From positions 1 to 46,249 of the forward strand of contig JAGRIE010000003.1 in assembly GCA_020443425.1 (NCBI GenBank): a DNA stretch of 46,249 nucleotides, written 5' to 3'. The notes under the pieces are model-generated. The model did not search any database. It was not told the DNA's origin and saw only the letters and a list, made by a program, of their open reading frames with translations. This stretch comes from Halioglobus sp. (lineage in GTDB: Bacteria; Pseudomonadota; Gammaproteobacteria; Pseudomonadales; Halieaceae). Below, piece after piece: positions 25,508-35,104 of this stretch (within the stretch, counting starts at the first letter, position 1; every line of letters starts with the position of its first letter). The position numbers were made by a program, and so were the translations under genes.

Positions 25508-25830
25508 TCAGGCGGCTCCTGTCCTGTCGCGGCTCTTTGCCCGGAGGCGCGCTGGCGTTTGCGGCCCTGCAGCCGGGCCAGCTGCACCGGAGAGATATCC
25601 TGGGGCGGCAGGAAGTTGTCCAGCTGTGCGGTCAGCTTCAGTGCGCCCAGGATGGCGATCATGACTTCCAGCTGCGCCTTGCCCTTCTCCGCATTGAGGA
25701 CTGCCTTGCGCGTCACGCCGGCCCGTTCCGCCACCTCCACCTGTGTTTTGTCAGCGTTGAGCCGGGCCTGTTTCAGGCGTGCGCCCAGCTCTGCGGCGAT
25801 GGCGGCAGGCGATAGGGTTTCTATGCTCAT
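25501..25830 (-). CDS. hipB: HipB-like helix-turn-helix antitoxin
   Basis: This protein is 109 aa. Start 25830 is chosen for AAAGGAA 7 bp upstream. The Cro/C1-type HTH spans about 12-65 (LGARLKQARLNADKTQVEVA, ERAGVTRKAVLNAEKGKAQL). The C-terminal tail is basic and Ala/Arg/Gln-rich (RKRQRASGQRAATGQ), longer than in E. coli HipB. It neutralises HipA and probably represses the operon. A palindrome covering a TATAAT sits 42-67 bp upstream. Confidence 0.88.
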   Translation of the reverse strand: MSIETLSPAAIAAELGARLKQARLNADKTQVEVAERAGVTRKAVLNAEKGKAQLEVMIAILGALKLTAQLDNFLPPQDISPVQLARLQGRKRQRASGQRAATGQEPPEW

Positions 25831-25871
25831 ACTGAGTTCCTTTAACAGGATATTAAGTGCAGTAAAGACCA

Positions 25872-25897
25872 ATAATGTGTGAATTATGGCACATTAT
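25872..25897 (-). promoter_or_regulatory. hipBA promoter with inverted repeat, candidate HipB operator
   Basis: ATAATGTG (25872-25879) and CACATTAT (25890-25897) form 8-base arms spaced by 10 bp. Read on the minus strand the distal arm contains TATAAT, a consensus -10, so repressor binding here would silence the operon. No good -35 was seen. The position is typical for autoregulated toxin-antitoxin operons; the function is inferred. Confidence 0.6.
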
Positions 25898-26114
25898 ACA
25901 AAGTTTATAACTAACAAAATTATATATTATAAAGTACGATATATAGGACATAAAAAGGTTTAATCGATTTAATGTTCTGAAAATAGCACTTAATACATAT
26001 TAATAGTTTAACGTCGTTCCGGCAGCGTTTTCTCCGCAGAGCGCCTGCGCGTACGCCCCAGTAGTTGGTATGCTCCCTGCGCAGGAATCCATGTGCAAAT
26101 TGGCAGGAGCTGGA

Positions 26115-28716
<2,602 letters not shown>

Positions 28717-28782
28717 TCGCACCGCATCCGCGGCGGGGTGCGCGCACGGCATGGCCAGCATTGCAGCCCAGCCGCGCTCGCG

Positions 28783-29550
28783 CTATTGCCCCTTCCAGTG
28801 CGGGCGGCGTTTTTCGGCAAAGGCACTGGGACCCTCCTGGGCGTCACTGCTGTTGTAACAGTATTCGGAGGCGTGTCGGGCTGCCTGCAGCGCGGCGGAG
28901 CGGCCCATTTCTGTCGACAGCATGACGGTCTCACGCGCAGCCCGCACCGAGAGTGGCGCTCCGTCCAGAATTTCCTGGGCCAGTGCAATAGCGGTGTCCA
29001 GCAGTTGTTCCGGTTCGGCGAGCCGGTTGACCAGTCCTATTTCGTAGGCGCGCTGCGCGGTAATGGGTTTCCCTGTGAGCAGGATCTCCATCATGATGCG
29101 CTGGGGGATCATGTGAATCAGCGGCGCCGCCCACGGCGAACTTCTTCCCACTTTCACTTCGGTGACCGCAAATCGGGCACTGGTACTGGCCACGCACAGG
29201 TCACACGCTTGCGCTATCATCCAGCCGCCGGCATAGGCAACGCCGTTGACTGCTGCAATGGTCGGCTTGGACAGCTCAATGGTATCGTAGGGCAGAGGAA
29301 ACATATCCCGTGGCGGAACCTTCATGCCTGTTTCCACCATTTCCTTGAGATCGCCGCCAGCGCAAAATGCGTTGTCGCCGGCACCTGTCAGGATGGCTAT
29401 GCGCAGGTTCTCGCTGCGTTCAAACTGCTGCCAGGCCTCGAACAGTCCGGCGCGAATCTCCCTGCTCAATGCGTTTCGGGTTGCGGGTTGATTGAGGGTG
29501 ATGATTGCAATCCCGTCATTGCGGCCCTCGAACAATACTGCGTCAGCCAT
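28783..29550 (-). CDS. Enoyl-CoA hydratase/isomerase (crotonase family)
   Basis: This is a 255-aa protein. The oxyanion-hole segments are visible: DNAFCAGGDLKEM (about 60-72) and NGVAYAGGWMIAQACDLCVAS (about 100-120). ITLNQPATRNALS lies at the N-terminus. It acts in the cytoplasm on acyl-CoA, in beta-oxidation or a related side pathway. The exact reaction (hydratase, isomerase or dehalogenase) is not fixed by sequence; a Glu at the usual hydratase position is not obvious, so hydratase activity is uncertain. CGAGGA precedes the ATG. It converges on gdhA with 66 bp between. Confidence 0.9.
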   Translation of the reverse strand: MADAVLFEGRNDGIAIITLNQPATRNALSREIRAGLFEAWQQFERSENLRIAILTGAGDNAFCAGGDLKEMVETGMKVPPRDMFPLPYDTIELSKPTIAAVNGVAYAGGWMIAQACDLCVASTSARFAVTEVKVGRSSPWAAPLIHMIPQRIMMEILLTGKPITAQRAYEIGLVNRLAEPEQLLDTAIALAQEILDGAPLSVRAARETVMLSTEMGRSAALQAARHASEYCYNSSDAQEGPSAFAEKRRPHWKGQ

Positions 29551-29881
29551 GGGTATCCTCGCGTTGCTGCGTGCTAAAACCGCATAACTATACCTGTTTG
29601 CCCGCTGTGCTGGCCATGTGAAACTGTCGGGGGCAAGTGCGCGTAACCGACCTAATATCCCCTCGGAAAGTAGTGATTAGCCATTCGTGCCGGGCTGCAA
29701 TCCACACTTTATATTCCGTCATTTTCTGGTATGTTTGGCAGCCGCGGGAGACACTCCGGTGGGTGGCGTCTGTGGCGCACCCCGTGTTAGCGGCGCGATC
29801 TGACACGGCGCTGATGACCCTGGTGATCGCCATGATTATCACTGAATTCCAACACTGAACTTCAACTGGAGCACGCATACT
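29551..29881. other. Intergenic region before the response-regulator gene
   Basis: This 331-bp stretch separates two divergent genes. No good sigma-54 site, repeat or RNA structure was found. A TATAGT (about 29590) on the minus strand could be the -10 of the hydratase gene. The open frames that cross it lack ribosome sites and protein-like composition, so I see no gene in it. Confidence 0.5.
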
Positions 29882-31267
29882 TTGACGAAAAGCGTAGAGC
29901 CTTGCTCTCTCATCATCGATTCTGATTCCGACAACACGCGAATGCTGCAGTCGCTGATGCAGGAGCGGGGCCTGGATCCGGTTGTGTGTCACGACCTTGC
30001 GGCTGCCACAGCTGTTCTGCGTGAGCGGGCCGACACCATCGCAGTGGCGTTTATTGCGCTTGACCTGCCCGACGGCGGCGGCCTTGATCTGCTCGGGGAA
30101 TCCTCGCTGTTCAGTGACGATACCGAGATTGCCCTGATGCATTCTGAAGATGACCCGCTGCGGGCGAGGCAGGGCATCGCGCAACAGGCCAGCTACTTTT
30201 TCTGCAAGCCGCTGGACGACGTCTTTATCGGCGAGCTGCTGGACGATATCAAGCAGGACCTCTCGACCCAGGCTATGGAGCAGGCGGAGGTATCAAACTG
30301 CGCTGTGGATCAGTTCGGGTTGCTGCGAGGAAACTCTGCGCCAATGCGCAAGCTCTATCGCATGATACGTAAGGTGGCGGCGACGGATGCAACAGTGCTG
30401 CTGGTGGGTGAAAGCGGCACCGGTAAGGAACTCGCAGCCCAAACCCTGCACCAGATGTCCGGCTTGAGCGGGCCGTTTGTAGCGATGAACTGCGGGGCCA
30501 TCGCCGCAGAGTTGGCTGAGAGCGAACTGTTCGGACATGAGAAGGGCAGTTTCAGCGGCGCTCACAAGCAGCATGCAGGCTATTTTGAACGCGCTGAGGG
30601 CGGCACCCTGCTGCTGGACGAAATAGGTGAAATGTCCATGGATCTGCAGGTCAAGTTGCTGCGAGTCCTGGAGACCAGGAAATACCGCAGGGTTGGCGGC
30701 ACCCAGGATCATGAGATGAATGTGCGGTTTGTCTCCGCCACCAACCGTGAGCCGGAGGCGGCGATTCGCGACGGGCTGTTGCGCGAGGATCTCTATTTCA
30801 GGATCGCGCAGTTCGTACTCAAAATGCCTCCGCTGCGCACCAGAGGCAAGGACATCACGGGGCTCGCGCAGCACCTTCTCAACGAATTGAATGAGGTCAA
30901 CGGCACCGCGAAAACTTTCTCGGCGAGTTCACAGGCTGCGATTCTGGAATATCCCTGGCCGGGCAATGTCAGGGAGTTGAAGAGCGCCGTTGAGCGGGCG
31001 TACATCATGGCGGAGCAGCAACTTGAGAGCGAACATTTCCCGGATGGCCAGATCGACCTGGGGGAGCCGGAAAATTACCTCACAGTATCCGTCGGTGAAA
31101 CACTCGAACACACGGAGAAAAAGCAGATCATTGCCACCCTCGAGGCGCTGGACGGTGACAAGAAAGCTGCGGCAGACAGCCTGGGCATTTCATTGAAGAC
31201 CCTCTACAACAGGCTCAACGAGTACGAAAGTCCGGATGCCCCTGCAGCGGGGGAGCAGGAGCAGTGA
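29882..31267 (+). CDS. Orphan NtrC-type sigma-54-dependent response regulator
   Basis: This 461-aa protein has three domains. The receiver (about 8-120) has the acidic pair in IIDSDSDN, phosphoacceptor D61 (ALDLPDG) and K109 (FFCKPLD). The AAA+ core (about 145-370) has Walker A GESGTGKE at about 176 and Walker B GGTLLLDEIGE. The sigma-54 loop, normally GAFTGA, reads GSFSGA (222-227). A Fis-type HTH (KAAADSLGISLKTLYNRLNEY) ends the protein. The TTG start is forced by the receiver fold. No histidine kinase gene is near. Its likely targets are the divergent PRC-barrel and BON genes just downstream, which carry sigma-54 promoter matches. Confidence 0.93.
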   Translation: MTKSVEPCSLIIDSDSDNTRMLQSLMQERGLDPVVCHDLAAATAVLRERADTIAVAFIALDLPDGGGLDLLGESSLFSDDTEIALMHSEDDPLRARQGIAQQASYFFCKPLDDVFIGELLDDIKQDLSTQAMEQAEVSNCAVDQFGLLRGNSAPMRKLYRMIRKVAATDATVLLVGESGTGKELAAQTLHQMSGLSGPFVAMNCGAIAAELAESELFGHEKGSFSGAHKQHAGYFERAEGGTLLLDEIGEMSMDLQVKLLRVLETRKYRRVGGTQDHEMNVRFVSATNREPEAAIRDGLLREDLYFRIAQFVLKMPPLRTRGKDITGLAQHLLNELNEVNGTAKTFSASSQAAILEYPWPGNVRELKSAVERAYIMAEQQLESEHFPDGQIDLGEPENYLTVSVGETLEHTEKKQIIATLEALDGDKKAAADSLGISLKTLYNRLNEYESPDAPAAGEQEQ

Positions 31268-31296
31268 GTTGACGAGTGCGCACAGCGCTTCACGTT

Positions 31297-31548
31297 TCAG
31301 TTCAGTACGCGGCTCCGCATAATCGATTCCCCTCTGTGCGTCAGGACAAAGCCGCTTTTGGATTTGCTGAATATCATGGCTGCCCACGGCATCAGGATCG
31401 AGATGTCACCGGTGATTTTGATACTGGCAAAACGGACAATGCCGGAATCCGGGTCTACCAGCAGGTTTTCGATGGCGCCTTCCTCGTCGCCAGTCGGGGC
31501 GTATACCTTTCTATGAATCAGGTCTGTCAGTGATATAACGTCGCTCAC
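31297..31548 (-). CDS. Small PRC-barrel domain protein
   Basis: This protein is 83 aa. Start is the GTG at 31548, preceded by GAGGAG 8 bp away; an in-frame ATG at 31611 has no ribosome site. VSDVISLTDLIHRKVYAPTG, EEGAIENLLVDPDSGIVRFA and DISILMPWAAM give the short beta-strands of a PRC barrel, as in RimM and in small stress-linked proteins of marine bacteria. It has no signal peptide, and its partner is unknown. It converges on the response-regulator gene (29 bp apart) and diverges from the BON-domain operon. A sigma-54 site at 31772-31787 faces it. Confidence 0.82.
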   Translation of the reverse strand: MSDVISLTDLIHRKVYAPTGDEEGAIENLLVDPDSGIVRFASIKITGDISILMPWAAMIFSKSKSGFVLTHRGESIMRSRVLN

Positions 31549-31771
31549 AAATAGTGCTCCTCTTTTCGCGCGGGATACTTGTGTACCTGTGATATGCATA
31601 TTCCATACCATCGTAGCTTCGGTTCGCCGCCGCGGTTGTGTGCGCGGCCCCGAGGACCTTCGCCAGCGATGCAGGACAGTGTCGCCGCCGGCAGGTGCTA
31701 TTGCTCATCTGCTGCCGGTGGGTTCGCGGTAAAGCGTTATTTGTAATTACTTCCTCCCCGATTGTCAGTTT

Positions 31772-31787
31772 TGCAAGCTCACTGCCA
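31772..31787 (-). promoter_or_regulatory. Sigma-54 (-24/-12) promoter facing the PRC-barrel gene
   Basis: On the minus strand the element reads TGGCAGTGAGCTTGCA: TGGCA, seven bases, then TTGCA, with the GG and GC dinucleotides at the required spacing. It differs from TGGCACG-N4-TTGCW only at two positions inside the first half. It lies about 224 bp upstream of the PRC-barrel GTG start. Confidence 0.7.
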
Positions 31788-31868
31788 TTTCCGGCCTGCT
31801 GCAACGCCCGAACTGCTCAGTGGATTCGGCGCCCGATCGGAAGGTCATGCCAGCGAACCCTTGTTGCA

Positions 31869-31881
31869 TGCGGTGTCCGCA
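31869..31881. promoter_or_regulatory. Candidate activator-binding palindrome between sigma-54 promoters
   Basis: TGCGG and CCGCA flank a TGT centre. It lies 28 bp upstream of the plus-strand sigma-54 site and about 82 bp upstream of the minus one, resembling in size the TGC...GCA enhancer elements of NtrC-type activators. A further TGCGG occurs at 31901. This is a weak candidate. Confidence 0.35.
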
Positions 31882-31908
31882 GGTTTTGCACTGCACACAT
31901 TGCGGAGC

Positions 31909-31924
31909 TGGCACGTTTTTCGCT
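31909..31924 (+). promoter_or_regulatory. Sigma-54 (-24/-12) promoter of the BON operon
   Basis: TGGCACGTTTTTCGCT matches TGGCACG-N4-TTGCW at all but one fixed base (TCGC for TTGC), with the invariant GG and GC correctly spaced. Predicted transcription starts near 31935, about 72 nt before the BON ATG. An NtrC-type activator gene is the next plus-strand neighbour upstream. Confidence 0.75.
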
Positions 31925-32007
31925 TCATCAGGTTTGAAGCCGGCCGGGGTGTCCGAACGGGCGCCATCATAAGGGATGTCGGTATACCTGAAGTAAAGGA
32001 GAACGCA

Positions 32008-32631
32008 ATGAACAGAACGACACGAGTTAAAGGCGCATTGACAACACTTGCGATGACAGCGCTGTTGTCTGCGCCGACATTTGCCGACCAGAGTGCGGAG
32101 CAAGCCAGCACAAGTGATGCTGAAGCGACGATGAACAGCCTCGAGCGCAAAGCCAGTGATGCCTGGAGAGAAGGCAAGCTCGACACCATCTACCTGTTCA
32201 ATCGCCACCTCAACAACTTCACCATTGACCCCGAGGTTGTCGGCTCAACGGTGATACTCACCGGCAAGGTTGAGTCAGACGTTGACAAGGCCCTGGCCGA
32301 ACAGTTGGCGCTGGGGATAGACGGTGTCAGTGAGGTGGAAAACCGCCTCACCGTTGTCACTGCCGACGAGGCGCGCTCGGGAAAGCCTGAAGGTGAGCGA
32401 GCGCTTTCCGACAAAATTGAGGACGCCACGCTGACCGCTGAAGTGAAAACGCAGCTGTTGGCAAACGATGAGACACACGGTCTCTCGATCAATGTGGATA
32501 CTGTGAGCCGAAACGTAACGCTGAGCGGCTCCGTGGCGTCCGCTGCCGAGAAGGACCTTGCCGGTGCACTGGCCGAGCAGGTCGAGGGTGTCAGCAGCGT
32601 GAACAATGCATTAACCGTCAGCGAAAGCTAA
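32008..32631 (+). CDS. Periplasmic protein with two BON domains (OsmY-like)
   Basis: This 207-aa protein starts at 32008 (AAGGAG upstream). A Sec signal is cleaved near TFADQS (about residue 27). Two BON domains follow: about 50-110 (KLDTIYLFNRHLNNFTIDPE ... VILTGKVESDVDKALAEQLA ... GVSEVENRLTV) and about 138-205 (LTAEVKTQLLANDETHGLSI ... VTLSGSVASAAEKDLAGALA). The layout matches OsmY, a periplasmic envelope protein induced by osmotic and stationary stress. It heads a plus-strand group with the DUF1328 and BON-MscS genes, behind a sigma-54 promoter. Confidence 0.93.
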   Translation: MNRTTRVKGALTTLAMTALLSAPTFADQSAEQASTSDAEATMNSLERKASDAWREGKLDTIYLFNRHLNNFTIDPEVVGSTVILTGKVESDVDKALAEQLALGIDGVSEVENRLTVVTADEARSGKPEGERALSDKIEDATLTAEVKTQLLANDETHGLSINVDTVSRNVTLSGSVASAAEKDLAGALAEQVEGVSSVNNALTVSES

Positions 32632-32701
32632 GCAGAACCGGGTGGAGGGCGGCTGACGTCTCATTGCCCTCCCTTAATCGAACCTCTGAAGGAGTACTAC
32701 T

Positions 32702-32869
32702 ATGCTGTATTGGGCGTTAGTGTTTCTGGTTGTCGGCCTGGTCGCCGGCATCCTGGGAGCCTCCGGGATTGCCGCCATCGCGGGGCAGATCGCGTGGGTA
32801 CTGTTTATTATCGGCATCATCCTGCTGGTCATTCACCTTGTCACAGGGCGAGGGCCTCCCAGCCCCTAG
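32702..32869 (+). CDS. DUF1328 (YtjA-like) two-helix membrane protein
   Basis: This 55-aa protein begins MLYWALVFLVVGLVAGILGA. Two hydrophobic helices (about 4-20 and 30-48) are separated by a short SGIAAIAGQIAW turn, and a short GRGPPSP tail ends it. This is the DUF1328 signature. The family is small, membrane-bound and often stress-induced, with unknown biochemistry. AAGGAG lies about 9 bp before the ATG. It stands 70 bp after the BON gene and 92 bp before the MscS gene. Confidence 0.92.
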   Translation: MLYWALVFLVVGLVAGILGASGIAAIAGQIAWVLFIIGIILLVIHLVTGRGPPSP

Positions 32870-32892
32870 ACGCCGACTGATTGGACTGTGAT

Positions 32893-32921
32893 ACGGCGGG
32901 GCTCGATATGAGCCCCGCCGT
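32893..32921. terminator. Strong hairpin between DUF1328 and MscS genes
   Basis: ACGGCGGGGCTC (32893-32904) pairs perfectly with GAGCCCCGCCGT (32910-32921) around a GATAT loop. There is no T-run, so it may be a partial terminator, an mRNA stabiliser or a processing barrier. It would lower MscS expression relative to the upstream genes. Confidence 0.55.
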
Positions 32922-32961
32922 TACAGGCGAACGATAAATCCTCTCTCCCCGGAATATCCCC

Positions 32962-34395
32962 ATGCATCCATTGTACAGTTGGTTCACTCAGCGGCTGGCA
33001 CACCGGTACCGGTCAGTTGGGCGCGTACCTCTGGCGCTGTTTTGCGCTATTCCGGTGTTGACCCTTTTTTTCCTTGCCTTACCCCAGGCGCGCGCAGCGG
33101 TAGAAGCAGTCGGCGGCGCTGATGCCAGTATACCGCTCGAATCCCGGCAGCACGTGGACCAGCTAATCAAGTCGCGCTTGCAGTCAATCTTTTCCCGGAT
33201 CGGTTCACTCCGGGACCTGCACATCGCCGTTGAGCAGGGCGTGGTGGAACTGTCCGGCGAGGTCGCCAGTGATGCAGCGGCGGAACAGGCGCTGGGCATT
33301 GTCAGCAGGGTGGAGGGCGTTATCGCAGTTGACGATGCCATCGTGCGGACATTTGATCTCAAACAGAGCGTGACGCCGATACGCGAATCCGTGAGGGAAA
33401 CCCTCAAACGCTGGGTGAGGGCACTGCCACTGACTATCGCCGCATTGTCGGTGTTCCTGCTGGTAGCGTTGATCGGGCACCTGATCGCCAGTCGCACTGT
33501 ATGGAAGCGCGTGACCAGAAACCCGTTCCTGGCCCAGATTGTCGCCCAGGCGATACGCATCATCGGTGTGTTGCTGGGGGTCCTGCTGGCACTGAATATG
33601 CTGGGTGCAACGGCATTGATGGGGACGATTCTCGGCAGTGCAGGTGTCGTGGGGCTGGCCATCAGTTTCGGCGTCAAGGACACCATCGAAAATTATATCT
33701 CCAGTATCATGTTGAGCATCCGGCAACCGTTTCGCGCCGAGGATCACGTGGTGATAAATGAACACGAGGGTATTGTGGTGCGCCTGACGTCGCGCTCGAC
33801 GATTATCATGACGCTCGATGGCAATCACCTGCGTATTCCCAATGGTATTGTCTACAAGGCACCTATCCTGAATTACACGCGCAATCCACAGCGCCGTTTT
33901 GACTTTGTGCTGGGTGTGGATGCAGAGGATGATCCCGCTGATGCGATGCGTGTCGGTGTCGCGGTGATCCATGAACTGGACTGGGTGCTGGATGATCCGG
34001 CACCGTACGCCATCATCGAGACAGTGGGCGACTCAAACATTGTGATTAAATTCATGGGCTGGGTTGACCAGCGTTACTCGGATTTCGGCAAGTCCAGGAG
34101 TCTGGCGATACGCGCCGCCAAGAACGCACTGGAAGAGAACGGCTTTACGCTGCCTGAGCCGATCTACCGCCTGCGGTTCGACAATGCACCGCGACTGGTT
34201 GAAGAGAGTATTGCCGGCGTTGCTGCAGCGCTGCATCGGGACGAAAACGCCGCTCCAGTGTCGGGGCGCGATTCATTCACAGCTGACAAAGGCGCCGATG
34301 TGACACCCGAGACCCATGTTTCAGACAAGGTGCGGGATGAGCGGATCGAGGCGGCTGAAGAGGACCTGCTCGATGCGAGCCGGCCGATCGAATAA
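32962..34395 (+). CDS. Mechanosensitive channel (MscS family) with N-terminal periplasmic BON domain
   Basis: This is a 477-aa protein. A signal or first helix (about 20-45) is followed by a BON domain (about 60-122: HVDQLIKSRLQSI ... VVELSGEVASDAAAEQALGI ... EGVIAVDDAIV). Three membrane helices come next (about 153-175, 195-215, 218-245), the last carrying the pore-lining ILGSAGVVGLAISFGVKDTI. The cytoplasmic MscS beta and alpha/beta domains (FRAEDHVVINEHEGIVVRL ... IPNGIVYKAPILNYTRN) and a charged tail complete it. It releases solutes on hypo-osmotic shock. The BON part may bind the envelope or the separate BON protein encoded two genes upstream. Confidence 0.93.
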   Translation: MHPLYSWFTQRLAHRYRSVGRVPLALFCAIPVLTLFFLALPQARAAVEAVGGADASIPLESRQHVDQLIKSRLQSIFSRIGSLRDLHIAVEQGVVELSGEVASDAAAEQALGIVSRVEGVIAVDDAIVRTFDLKQSVTPIRESVRETLKRWVRALPLTIAALSVFLLVALIGHLIASRTVWKRVTRNPFLAQIVAQAIRIIGVLLGVLLALNMLGATALMGTILGSAGVVGLAISFGVKDTIENYISSIMLSIRQPFRAEDHVVINEHEGIVVRLTSRSTIIMTLDGNHLRIPNGIVYKAPILNYTRNPQRRFDFVLGVDAEDDPADAMRVGVAVIHELDWVLDDPAPYAIIETVGDSNIVIKFMGWVDQRYSDFGKSRSLAIRAAKNALEENGFTLPEPIYRLRFDNAPRLVEESIAGVAAALHRDENAAPVSGRDSFTADKGADVTPETHVSDKVRDERIEAAEEDLLDASRPIE

Positions 34396-34605
34396 CCGGC
34401 CCGACCGGGAATAGCGCCGATACGGAGTGCGGCCAGTGTCCTGAGGAATGTGATTGATGCGACGGCCAACGGCTCGTCGTCCCTTTTTATCTGGTGTAGT
34501 ATCTCGCGCGGCCTGCACGGTCAAACACTGAATACACCCACAGCCGGTCCCGATGTAGTCGGTCGATCGCCACTGTAGGTCTCTACGCTGCGACGGGGGT
34601 AGCTG

Positions 34606-35079
34606 TTGTCATCTTTATCGGGAAACCATGAGCACTGGATGCGCCGCGCGCTGGCGCTGGCGGACCGCGCCGCCAATGAGGGCGAGGTGCCGGTGGGGGC
34701 TGTTGTAGTGCGCGATGGCGCATTGCTGGGCGAGGGCTGGAATCAGGCTATCGCCACCAGTGATCCCAGCGGCCACGCGGAGGTGGTCGCGCTGCGCGAT
34801 GCGGCCCGCGTTGTCGGCAACTACCGGTTGCCGGGCGCAACCCTGTACGTGACGCTGGAACCCTGCACCATGTGTGCCGGGGCGCTGGTCCACGCCCGCA
34901 TCGCCACTGTGGTGTTCGGTGCCACCGAGCCCCGGGCGGGTGTTGTCTGCAGCCGCTGCCAGCTGCTGGATGAACCCTGGTTCAACCACCGTGTCAGCTG
35001 GCAGGGCGGTGTATTGGCAGAGGAGTCGAGCGCCCGGTTGAAGGCATTTTTCCAGGCCCGGCGCGAGGCGGCTCCCTGA
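34606..35079 (+). CDS. tadA: tRNA-specific adenosine-34 deaminase
   Basis: This is a 157-aa protein. With the TTG start at 34606 the zinc/catalytic residues fall at H57-A-E59 and P86-C87-x2-C90, the same numbers as in E. coli TadA, which supports that start over the ATG at 34639. The enzyme converts A34 of tRNA-Arg(ACG) to inosine. VCSRCQLLDEP adds a second CxxC (C115, C118) not found in the E. coli enzyme. It is an essential cytoplasmic enzyme and converges on mltF 25 bp away. Confidence 0.96.
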   Translation: MSSLSGNHEHWMRRALALADRAANEGEVPVGAVVVRDGALLGEGWNQAIATSDPSGHAEVVALRDAARVVGNYRLPGATLYVTLEPCTMCAGALVHARIATVVFGATEPRAGVVCSRCQLLDEPWFNHRVSWQGGVLAEESSARLKAFFQARREAAP

Positions 35080-35104
35080 GTGATGCCGCTATGGCGCTGC
35101 GGTA

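Larger units (their letters stand above)
31549..32007. other. Long divergent regulatory region between PRC-barrel and BON genes
   Basis: This 459-bp non-coding stretch holds two outward-facing sigma-54 promoters (31772-31787 on minus, 31909-31924 on plus), a small palindrome (31869-31881) between them, and the ribosome site AAGGAG before the BON gene. The predicted PRC-barrel leader is about 210 nt, long enough for a regulatory RNA element, but I saw no recognisable fold. Confidence 0.65.

Noticed and set aside
28718-28745. Terminator for gdhA (CGCACC/GGTGCG hairpin)
   Set aside because: A stem is visible but there is no T-run on either strand, so I did not call a terminator.
29637-29858. 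Small 73-codon frame before the response regulator
   Set aside because: It has no ribosome site, no recognisable domain and no conservation evidence.
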